Part shown: positions 7,016 to 13,710 of the stretch, in pieces
Position numbering within the stretch: position 1 is the first letter of the stretch
How the letters are laid out: every line of letters starts with the position of its first letter
Origin: JBFWNZ01 sp050250795
GTDB lineage: Bacteria; Pseudomonadota; Alphaproteobacteria; UBA8366
Assembly: GCA_050250795.1 (NCBI GenBank)
Contig: JBFWNZ010000032.1
Span: forward strand, 1-18,862
DNA: 18,862 nucleotides
Reading direction: 5' to 3'
Program-made: the position numbers and the translations under genes
Notes under the pieces: generated by a model
Database searches by the model: none
What the model was told of the DNA's origin: nothing
What the model saw: the letters and a program-made list of their open reading frames with translations, nothing else

Positions 7016-7881
7016 GCGCCCTTTTCGACCGTCGCCTTCTCGATATCGATCAGCGCCTGGAGCCCGATGACCCGGAACATGTCCTCTTCCAGGTCGTGCG
7101 CCGTTGCCGCGTCCAGTCCCGGATCGTTCATGCCGTTGCGCAGCGTCTCTTCATAACAACGCTTCCAGGCCGCATAGCCGGCCAGCAGCGGCGTCCCCGA
7201 ATCCGCCAGAATCCTGCAGCCATGGGCACCGAGTTCCTCGACCGTCATGCCCAGCATCCTCACGCCGCCGCGCGGCGTCAGGAACATGAACGGTCCCCCC
7301 AGCCGCTCATGGACATGGCGGATCTCCTCCGGATTGCGCGGGAACAGCATCAGCAGATCGGCGCCCGCCTTGCGGTACCCCTCGGCCCGGCGCAGCGCGT
7401 CGTCCATGTTAGAGGAGCGGATGGCATTGGTGCGGCCGACGATCAACGTGTCCGCCGACTGCCGCGCCGCCACGCATTCGCGGATCTTCGCCTCCATCAG
7501 CTCCTGCGGGATCATCCGCTCGATGCCGATGTGATGGTGCGCCCGCTTCGGCAGCACCTGATCCTCGATCTCGATGGCCGCGAAGCCGGCCGCCTCGGTC
7601 ATCGCCATCGTGCGGCGCATATGCATCGGGTCGCCCCAGCCGCAGGCGCCGTCCAGGATCAGCGGCAGATTGCAGGCCGTGCGGATGTCGATGCCAAGCT
7701 GGACCAGTTCGGTCAGGTTCAGGTTGGCTTCGAGCACGGTCTTCACATAGCCCAGCGTGCCGCCGCCAAGATAAAGTGCCGGAAAGCCCGCCGCCTCGGC
7801 CAGCCGGGCCATCAGCGGATTGAACACCACGGTCGCCAGCACCGGCCGTTCGCCGTCCAGCATCGCACGCAACGAAGCCAT
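7012..7881 (-). CDS. Isocitrate lyase/PEP mutase superfamily lyase, atypical active site
   Basis: TIM-barrel protein of 289 residues in the superfamily of 2-methylisocitrate lyase, PEP mutase, oxaloacetate decarboxylase and dimethylmalate lyase, which break or form C-C or P-C bonds next to a carboxylate. Seen: FNPLMARLAEAAGFPALYLGG, then DGACGWGD (D77-D84) where the family usually has DxDxGYG, then EIEDQVLPKRAHHH (about 104-117) where lyases have PKKCGH, and GRTNA (149-153). The catalytic cysteine of the true lyases is absent and the second metal-site aspartate is an alanine, so methylisocitrate lyase activity is unlikely. The start at 7881 follows a clear AGGGGAG ribosome-binding site; a longer open frame upstream has no family similarity. 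It is convergent with topA and divergent from the Mo-oxidoreductase gene. The substrate is unknown. Confidence 0.85.
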   Translation of the reverse strand: MASLRAMLDGERPVLATVVFNPLMARLAEAAGFPALYLGGGTLGYVKTVLEANLNLTELVQLGIDIRTACNLPLILDGACGWGDPMHMRRTMAMTEAAGFAAIEIEDQVLPKRAHHHIGIERMIPQELMEAKIRECVAARQSADTLIVGRTNAIRSSNMDDALRRAEGYRKAGADLLMLFPRNPEEIRHVHERLGGPFMFLTPRGGVRMLGMTVEELGAHGCRILADSGTPLLAGYAAWKRCYEETLRNGMNDPGLDAATAHDLEEDMFRVIGLQALIDIEKATVEKGA

Positions 7882-7945
7882 GCTCGTCTCCCCTTCGCCT
7901 TTTCTGGCGGCGGGCCTTGCTCCCCCGCCCCTGCTGGCGTAACCC

Positions 7946-7976
7946 TTACATACCGGATCGCGGCGCTCATTATTAA
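7946..7976. promoter_or_regulatory. Possible divergent promoter region, lyase and Mo-oxidoreductase genes
   Basis: The 134 bases between the two divergent starts contain one AT-rich patch. On the minus strand TTAATA (7976-7971) and TATGTA (7952-7947) are 18 bases apart. On the plus strand TTACAT (7946-7951) and TATTAA (7971-7976) are 19 apart. Neither pair is a strong match, so this is only a likely location. A GGCGGG/CCCGCC inverted repeat (7909-7914 and 7924-7929) lies in the lyase leader. Confidence 0.3.
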
Positions 7977-8000
7977 TTCGCCGCCAAAGCCATAAAGCCG

Positions 8001-8006
8001 AGGAGA
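8001..8006 (+). promoter_or_regulatory. Shine-Dalgarno site of the Mo-oxidoreductase gene
   Basis: AGGAGA lies nine bases before the ATG at 8016 and supports that start over other in-frame codons. Confidence 0.7.
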
Positions 8007-8015
8007 CGACCACCG

Positions 8016-10373
8016 ATGACCCCGCCTCCCGCGAATACGGCGCTGCGCCGCCACACATCCCATTGGGGCGTTTTCCAGGCGGAAGTGCGCGACGGCCGCA
8101 TCGTCGGCATCCACCCTTTCGAGCGCGATCCCGACCCCTCGCCGATCATCCAGTCGATCCCGCATGCGGTGTACGCCGAGAGCCGCGTCCGCCGGCCGAT
8201 GGTACGCAAGGGCTGGCTGGAGAACGGACCCGACAGCCGCGGCCGCCGCGGTGCCGAGCCCTTCGTGGCCGTGCCCTGGGACGAGGCGTTGGACATGGTC
8301 GCGGGCGAGCTGGACCGCGTGAAGAAGGCCTATGGCAATGCCGCGATCTTCGGCGGGTCCTACGGCTGGTCGAGCGCCGGCCGTTTCCACCACGCCAAGA
8401 CCCAGGTGGCGCGCTTTCTGAACGCCTTCGGCGGACATACGGCGCAGGTCCAGAACTACAGCTACGCAGCCGCGATGACCCTGCTGCCGCATCTGGTCGG
8501 CACCGCCGACGTGGTGCGCGGACTGAACAGCGACTATGAGAGCATGGAGGGCCATACCGACCTGTTCGTGTCCTTCGGCGGCGTGCCGATGAAGAACATG
8601 CAGGTCGAGGCCGGCGGCTCCGGCGAGCATGACGGCGCGATCTATCTGCGCCGCCTGCGCGACGGCGGCACCAAATTCCTCAACATCGGCCCGATCCGCG
8701 ACGGCACGGCCGGCGTGGTCGATGTCGAGTGGCAACAGATCCGGCCGAACACGGACACGGCGCTGATGCTGGGCCTCGCCCACACGCTGCGCGACGAGAA
8801 CCTGCACGACCCCGCCTTCCTGGAGCGCTACTGCACCGGCTATCAGCGCTTCGAACGCTATCTGCTGGGTGCCGACGACGGCCAGCCCAAGACGGCCGAC
8901 TGGGCGGCGGAGATCACCGGAATCCCGGCGGAAACGATCCGGACGCTGGCGCGGCGCATGGCCGGCGGGCGCACCTTCCTTAACGCGACATGGTCGCTGC
9001 AGCGCGGCGATCATGGGGAACAGCCCTACTGGATGCTGATCACGCTGGCCGCAATGCTGGGACAGATCGGCCAGCGCGGCGGCGGCTTCGGCTTCGGCTT
9101 CGGCTCGATGAACGGCGTCGGCTGCCCGCGCCGCCCCTTCGGCTCGCCCAGCCTGCCGACCGGGCAGAATCCGGCGCGCAGCTTCATCCCGGTGTCGCGC
9201 ATCGTCGACATGCTGCTGCACCCGGGCACCGCCTATCAGTTCGACGGGATGGACCGCGTCTATCCGGAAACCCGGCTGATCTATTGGTGCGGCGGCAACC
9301 CGTTCCACCACCATCAGGACATCAACCGGATGATCGAGGGCTGGCGGCGGCCGGACACGGTCGTCGTCCATGAGCCCTGGTGGACGTCGACGGCGCGGCA
9401 CGCCGACATCGTGCTGCCGGCGACCACGACCCTGGAGCGCAACGACATCAGCACCGGGTCGCGCGACCGCTTCGTCACCGTGATGGAAAAGGCAGTCGAG
9501 CCGGTCGGCGAGGCGCGCAACGACTACGACATCTTCTCGGCGCTCGCGCAGCGCCTCGGCATCGCCGACAGCTTCACCGAGGGGCGCGACGAAGCAGCCT
9601 GGCTGCGGCATCTCTACGAGGTGTCGCGCAAGCAGGCCCAGCGCAACGATGTGGACCTGCCCGACTTCGACACCTTCTGGGCAGCGGGCTATGCGGAGAT
9701 CCCGAAGCCGGCCGAGCCCTTCATCATGCTCGGCGACTTCCGGGCCGATCCGGTCGCGAATGCGCTGAAGACGCCGTCCGGCAAGATCGAGATATTCTCC
9801 GAGACCATCGACGGCTTCGGCTATGACGATTGCCCCGGCCATCCGGTCTGGATGGAGCCGCTCGAATGGCTGGGCAGCCCGCTCAGCGGCACCTTCCCGC
9901 TGCATATGGTGTCCAGCCAGCCGAAGCATCGGCTGCACGGCCAGATGGACGACACGCCGGTCAGCGCCGCGGCCAAGGTTCAGGGCCGAGAGCCGGTCCT
10001 GATCAATCCGGCGGATGCAGCCTCCCGCGGGATCGAGGACGGAACGGTGGTCCGCGTGTTCAACGACCGCGGCGCCGTCCTGGCGGGGGCGCGGATATCC
10101 GACGGCATCATGCCGGGCGTGATCGAGTTGTGCACCGGCGCATGGTACGACCCGCTGCATCCCGGTGAGATCGGCACGCTGGACGTGCATGGCAACGCCA
10201 ACGTTCTGACCCCGGACAAGGGCACATCGAAGCTGACCCAGGCGCCCAGCGCGCATTCCGTGCTGGTGCAGGTCGAACGCTACGAGGGCAACCTGCCGCC
10301 GGTCAGCGTGTTCTCGCAGCCGCCCACCGTGGAGATTGCCAGCGTGAACATCGAAGGAGCGCGTCGCCGATGA
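8016..10373 (+). CDS. bisC: Molybdopterin S/N-oxide reductase, BisC/TorA/DMSO-reductase type III family
   Basis: Protein of 785 residues in the bis-MGD molybdenum enzyme family that reduces biotin sulfoxide, methionine sulfoxide, DMSO or TMAO. The N-terminal SHWG motif, the absence of an N-terminal CxxC iron-sulfur motif and the single-subunit length match this branch. GGSYGW (113-118) supplies the Tyr and Trp equivalent to Tyr114 and Trp116 of Rhodobacter DMSO reductase, and S149 in QNYS is 31 residues later, as for the molybdenum-ligating Ser147. Also seen are GQIGQRGGGFG, HADIVLPATT-x-ERND and the C-terminal MGD domain. There is no Tat signal, so it is cytoplasmic, like E. coli BisC. The FVSFGGVPMKN segment differs from the ANP motif of BisC/TorA, so it may be a separate subfamily; the symbol marks nearest likeness, not proven substrate. 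It overlaps the next gene by 4 bases. Confidence 0.85.
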   Translation: MTPPPANTALRRHTSHWGVFQAEVRDGRIVGIHPFERDPDPSPIIQSIPHAVYAESRVRRPMVRKGWLENGPDSRGRRGAEPFVAVPWDEALDMVAGELDRVKKAYGNAAIFGGSYGWSSAGRFHHAKTQVARFLNAFGGHTAQVQNYSYAAAMTLLPHLVGTADVVRGLNSDYESMEGHTDLFVSFGGVPMKNMQVEAGGSGEHDGAIYLRRLRDGGTKFLNIGPIRDGTAGVVDVEWQQIRPNTDTALMLGLAHTLRDENLHDPAFLERYCTGYQRFERYLLGADDGQPKTADWAAEITGIPAETIRTLARRMAGGRTFLNATWSLQRGDHGEQPYWMLITLAAMLGQIGQRGGGFGFGFGSMNGVGCPRRPFGSPSLPTGQNPARSFIPVSRIVDMLLHPGTAYQFDGMDRVYPETRLIYWCGGNPFHHHQDINRMIEGWRRPDTVVVHEPWWTSTARHADIVLPATTTLERNDISTGSRDRFVTVMEKAVEPVGEARNDYDIFSALAQRLGIADSFTEGRDEAAWLRHLYEVSRKQAQRNDVDLPDFDTFWAAGYAEIPKPAEPFIMLGDFRADPVANALKTPSGKIEIFSETIDGFGYDDCPGHPVWMEPLEWLGSPLSGTFPLHMVSSQPKHRLHGQMDDTPVSAAAKVQGREPVLINPADAASRGIEDGTVVRVFNDRGAVLAGARISDGIMPGVIELCTGAWYDPLHPGEIGTLDVHGNANVLTPDKGTSKLTQAPSAHSVLVQVERYEGNLPPVSVFSQPPTVEIASVNIEGARRR

Positions 10374-10891
10374 TCTATTCCCTCCCCGGCCGCCAGCCCA
10401 GCATCGGCGAGGGCTGCTGGATCGCCCCCAACGCCGTTCTGATGGGCGACGTGGTGCTGGAACGCAACGCCTCGGTCTGGTGGAACGTCGTCATCCGCGC
10501 CGACAACGACCGGATCGTGATCGGCGAGAACACCAACGTCCAGGACGGATCGGTTCTGCACACCGATGGCGGCATCCAGCTTACCATCGGCCCGAACGTG
10601 ACCATCGGCCACATGGTGATGCTGCATGGCTGCACCATCGGCGAGGGCAGCCTGATCGGCATCGGCGCGGTGATCCTGAACAACGCGAAGATCGGCAAGA
10701 ACTGCATCATCGGAGCCAAGTCGCTAATCCCCGAAGGCAAGGAAATCCCGGACAACTCGCTCGTCTTCGGCGCGCCCGGCAAGGTGGTCCGCGATGTCTC
10801 GCCGGAGCAGGCCGAACGGTCCCGGCGGTCCGCGGCGCATTACGTCGAGAACGCGCATCGCTACGCCCAGTCCCTGAAGGAACTGCCATGA
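10370..10891 (+). CDS. Gamma-carbonic anhydrase family protein (YrdA/PaaY-like)
   Basis: Protein of 173 residues built of hexapeptide repeats that form a left-handed beta-helix trimer. The zinc-ligand histidines of the gamma-class are present at H64 (VLHTD), H81 (IGHMV) and H86 (MLHGC), along with the R43/D45 and Q58/D59 pairs that hold the trimer interface. A C-terminal helix (about 142-170) packs on the outside in this family. Members include true carbonic anhydrases, thioesterases such as PaaY, and proteins of unknown role, so bicarbonate chemistry is only one possibility. The start overlaps the Mo-oxidoreductase stop (ATGA, 10370-10373) and its stop overlaps the next start (ATGA, 10888-10891), so the three genes are translationally coupled. 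Confidence 0.93.
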   Translation: MIYSLPGRQPSIGEGCWIAPNAVLMGDVVLERNASVWWNVVIRADNDRIVIGENTNVQDGSVLHTDGGIQLTIGPNVTIGHMVMLHGCTIGEGSLIGIGAVILNNAKIGKNCIIGAKSLIPEGKEIPDNSLVFGAPGKVVRDVSPEQAERSRRSAAHYVENAHRYAQSLKELP

Positions 10892-11382
10892 GCTTTCGCG
10901 ACCTAGAAGCACCTGCCGCACGGATCGCCCAACTCCTCATCGCGCGCAAGGAAACGGTCGGCATCGCCGAATCCTCCACCGGCGGTCTCGTCTCCGCGGC
11001 ACTGCTGGCGGTTCCGGGCGCCTCGGCCTTCTTCATGGGCGGCAGCGTGATCTACACCCGCCATGCCCGGCGTGCCTTCCTCGGCCTGCCGGACCCGTTG
11101 CCGGGCGGCATGCGGCCGTCGACCGAGCAATATGCGATCATCCTCGCCGTGGCCGCCCGCCAGAGCCTCGACACGATTTGGGGCCTGGGCGAGACCGGCG
11201 CCGCCGGTCCGACAGGCAACCGCTACGGCGACAAGGCAGGGCATTCCTGCCTCGCCGTGGCCGGGCCGGTCGAACGCGTGAAGACGCTGGAAACCGGTTC
11301 GGAGAACCGCGACGGCAACATGTGGGTCTTTGCGCTTGAGGTGCTGACCCTCTTCGAGGACGCCCTGCGGGCGGCTCCCTGA
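10888..11382 (+). CDS. CinA C-terminal domain protein, PncC-like
   Basis: Stand-alone CinA-C domain of 164 residues. Characterised relatives (PncC) deamidate nicotinamide mononucleotide with a Ser/Lys pair and recycle NAD. Here the motif is AESSTGG (27-33), which supplies the serine, and GAAGPTG (104-110) replaces the usual SGIAGPxG. Where PncC has its catalytic lysine (YSNxAK), this protein reads YTRHARR, with R61 at the aligned position; activity as an NMN deamidase is therefore doubtful. The start at 10888 is set by the ATGA overlap with the gamma-carbonic-anhydrase-like gene; the frame runs open upstream without similarity. It is followed after 10 bases by rnr, whose ribosome-binding site begins within its stop codon. 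Confidence 0.85.
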   Translation: MSFRDLEAPAARIAQLLIARKETVGIAESSTGGLVSAALLAVPGASAFFMGGSVIYTRHARRAFLGLPDPLPGGMRPSTEQYAIILAVAARQSLDTIWGLGETGAAGPTGNRYGDKAGHSCLAVAGPVERVKTLETGSENRDGNMWVFALEVLTLFEDALRAAP

Positions 11383-11386
11383 GGGG
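11381..11386 (+). promoter_or_regulatory. Shine-Dalgarno site for the TTG start of rnr
   Basis: GAGGGG starts inside the stop codon of the CinA-like gene (TGA at 11380-11382) and ends six bases before the TTG at 11393. It decides the rnr start, since no ATG or GTG stands near the N-terminus. Confidence 0.65.
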
Positions 11387-11392
11387 CAGCGC

Positions 11393-13618
11393 TTGCCCCG
11401 CCCGCAACGACCGAAGCCGCCGCTGCCGTCGAAGCAGCAGATTGTCGCCTTCATCGAGAACAGCGACGGCCCCGTCGGCCGGCGCGAGATTGCGCGCGCC
11501 TTTCACATCCGGGGCGCGGACCGTACCTGGCTGCGCAGCATGCTCAAGGAACTGGAGGCCGAAGGGCATCTGGAGAGCGGCGGCCGCAAGCGGGTGATGC
11601 GGCCGGGCGGCCTGCCCGAAATCGCGGTGATCGAGGTCGACCATATCGACACCGATGGCGAGGTGGTTTGCCGCCCGGCGCGCTGGCAGGACGAGGCGCC
11701 GCCGCCGCGCATCTATCTCGTCCCCAGCCGGCGCAAGGCCAATGCACCCGGCATCGGCGACCGCGTGCTGGCCCGTCTGCGCAAGCTGGAGGACGACGTC
11801 TACTCCGCCGAGAGCATCCGCTTCATCGGCAAGGTCGCCCGCGAGTTGCTGGGCATCTACGAGCCCGTGCGCGGCGGCGGCATCCTGCGCCCGACCGACC
11901 GTCGCCATAAATACGAATACTTCATTCCCGAGCAGTTCAGCGGCGGCGCGATGCCCGGCGAGTTCGTCACCGCCGAAGCCCTGCCCGCAGGCCTGAACCA
12001 GCGGCGCGCCCGCGTGACGGAGCGGCTGGGGCCGAGCGGCGATCCACGGTCCGTCAGCCTGGTCGCGATCCACACCCTCGACATCCCGACCCGCTTCTCG
12101 CCCCCTGCGCTCGCGCAGGCCGAGGCGCTGACCGCGCCCGACATCAAGGGCCGCACCGACCTGCGGGCGCTGCCGCTCGTCACCATCGACGGGGCCGATG
12201 CCCGCGACTTCGACGATGCGGTCTGGGCCGAACCCGACGACGACCCGGACAATCCCGGCGGCTGGCATCTGGTGGTCGCCATCGCCGATGTGTCCTGGTA
12301 CGTCCGGCCGGGCGACGCCCTCGACCGCGATGCCTACGAACGCGGCACCTCGGTCTACTTCCCCGATCGCGTCGTCCCCATGCTGCCCGAGGCGCTGTCG
12401 AACGAGCTTTGCTCACTCAAGCCCGGGGTGGAACGCGCCTGTCTCGCCGCCGATATGCGCATGGATTCCGAGGGCCGGTTGCGGAGTGCCCGCTTCCTGC
12501 GGGGCCTGATGCGCTCGGCGGCCCGGCTGACCTACGAACAGGTCCAGGCCGCACGCGACGGCATGCCGGACGACATGACGGGACCGCTCCGCGACACCGT
12601 GATCGCGCCGCTCTACGGCGCCTTCCGCGTGCTGGCCAAGGCGCGTGCCGCACGCGGTACGCTCGACCTCGACCTGCCGGAACGCCGCGTGATCTTCGGC
12701 GAGGACGGCCGGATCGACCGGATCGTTCCCCGCACCCGCCTCGACAGCCATCGCCTGATCGAGGAGATGATGATCGCCGCCAATGTGGCGGCGGCCGAAA
12801 CGCTGCAACGGCGCGGTCTGCCGGTCATGTACCGCATCCACGAGCCGCCGGGCATGGACAAGCTGGAGGCGCTGCGCGAGTCGCTCCAGGCGCTGGGCTA
12901 CAAGCTGGCGCGCGGCGTGTCGGTCACGCCGCGCCTGTTCGCCGGCATCATCCAGCGCGCCGCCGATACCGAGCACGCCCAGTTGGTCAGCGATCTGATT
13001 CTGCGCAGCCAGTCCAAGGCCGTGTACGGTCCCGGCGATCTCGGCCATTTCGGGCTGGCGCTGCGGCGCTACTGCCATTTCACCTCGCCGATCCGGCGCT
13101 ATGCCGACATCCTGGTCCACCGCGCCCTGGTCCGCGCAGCCGATCTGGGGCCGGGCGGCCTGACGGACGATGTCGGCGACCGCTTCGAGGAACTCGGCGA
13201 GCATATCTCGACCCTGGAGCGCCGTGCCGAGACGGCTGAGCGCGATGCCCTCGACCGCTTTACCACGCTCTACCTCGCCGAGCGGGTCGGCGCGCGGTTT
13301 GCCGGCCGGATCAGCGGCGTGACCCGCTTCGGTCTGTTCGTCACCCTTCACGACACGGGTGCCGACGGGCTGGTCCCGGTCCGCAGCCTGCCCAACGATT
13401 TCTACATCCATGACGAGGTCAACCACCTCCTCGTCGGTCAATCCAACCGGCTGGCCTTTCGCCTGGGCGAACCCGTGGCGGTATCGCTGGCCAGCGCCGA
13501 TACGACCACGGGCAGCCTCGTCTTCGAGATCGTCGAAGGCGGAAAGACGCTGGCCGCCGGGCAGGGACCGAAACGGCGCGGCAGGGCTCCCATGCGCCGC
13601 CGCGGCGGAAGAAAATAA
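11393..13618 (+). CDS. rnr: Ribonuclease R (RNB family 3'-5' exoribonuclease)
   Basis: Processive 3'-5' exoribonuclease of 741 residues that degrades structured RNA and takes part in rRNA and tmRNA-linked quality control. An N-terminal winged helix (about 12-70) is followed by cold-shock domains (about 75-235), the RNB catalytic domain and a C-terminal S1 domain (about 625-715). TIDGADARDFDDAV carries the four metal-binding aspartates D266, D272, D274 and D275, which align with D272/D278/D280/D281 of E. coli RNase R. HFTSPIRRYAD is the second RNB signature. The C-terminus is Arg-rich (RRGRAPMRRRGGRK), as usual for RNA binding. It starts with TTG behind a good Shine-Dalgarno sequence. It shares an operon with the accessory genes upstream, so it may be transcribed from their promoter. 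Confidence 0.96.
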   Translation: MPRPQRPKPPLPSKQQIVAFIENSDGPVGRREIARAFHIRGADRTWLRSMLKELEAEGHLESGGRKRVMRPGGLPEIAVIEVDHIDTDGEVVCRPARWQDEAPPPRIYLVPSRRKANAPGIGDRVLARLRKLEDDVYSAESIRFIGKVARELLGIYEPVRGGGILRPTDRRHKYEYFIPEQFSGGAMPGEFVTAEALPAGLNQRRARVTERLGPSGDPRSVSLVAIHTLDIPTRFSPPALAQAEALTAPDIKGRTDLRALPLVTIDGADARDFDDAVWAEPDDDPDNPGGWHLVVAIADVSWYVRPGDALDRDAYERGTSVYFPDRVVPMLPEALSNELCSLKPGVERACLAADMRMDSEGRLRSARFLRGLMRSAARLTYEQVQAARDGMPDDMTGPLRDTVIAPLYGAFRVLAKARAARGTLDLDLPERRVIFGEDGRIDRIVPRTRLDSHRLIEEMMIAANVAAAETLQRRGLPVMYRIHEPPGMDKLEALRESLQALGYKLARGVSVTPRLFAGIIQRAADTEHAQLVSDLILRSQSKAVYGPGDLGHFGLALRRYCHFTSPIRRYADILVHRALVRAADLGPGGLTDDVGDRFEELGEHISTLERRAETAERDALDRFTTLYLAERVGARFAGRISGVTRFGLFVTLHDTGADGLVPVRSLPNDFYIHDEVNHLLVGQSNRLAFRLGEPVAVSLASADTTTGSLVFEIVEGGKTLAAGQGPKRRGRAPMRRRGGRK

Positions 13619-13710
13619 AGACGGCACTGGGACTTGGCAGCTATACTTGTCCTCGTTGCGGATTTCGGGCAAAGCCAGTCCAGCGGGGGCATTCGCCTCA
13701 TATTTCCGAG
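13619..13710 (+). other. Short gap between rnr and the S41 protease gene
   Basis: The 92 bases contain a TATACT hexamer at 13642-13647, a near-perfect -10, but no convincing -35 about 17 bases upstream. No inverted repeat with a T-run is present. Read in the frame of the following gene, 13642-13665 would encode YTCPRCGF, a zinc-ribbon-like knuckle, but no start codon precedes it in that frame. Confidence 0.4.

Noticed and set aside
7882..8058. N-terminal extension of the lyase to 8058
   Set aside because: The extension has no family similarity and would overlap the divergent gene; the ATG at 7881 has a good ribosome-binding site.
7812..10256. Long open frame on the minus strand opposite the Mo-oxidoreductase (814 codons)
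   Set aside because: It mirrors the codon bias of the true gene, is His/Arg/Ala-rich without domains, and overlaps the start of the lyase gene.
12413..13672. Minus-strand open frame opposite rnr (419 codons)
   Set aside because: Shadow of rnr, without recognisable motifs or a ribosome-binding site.
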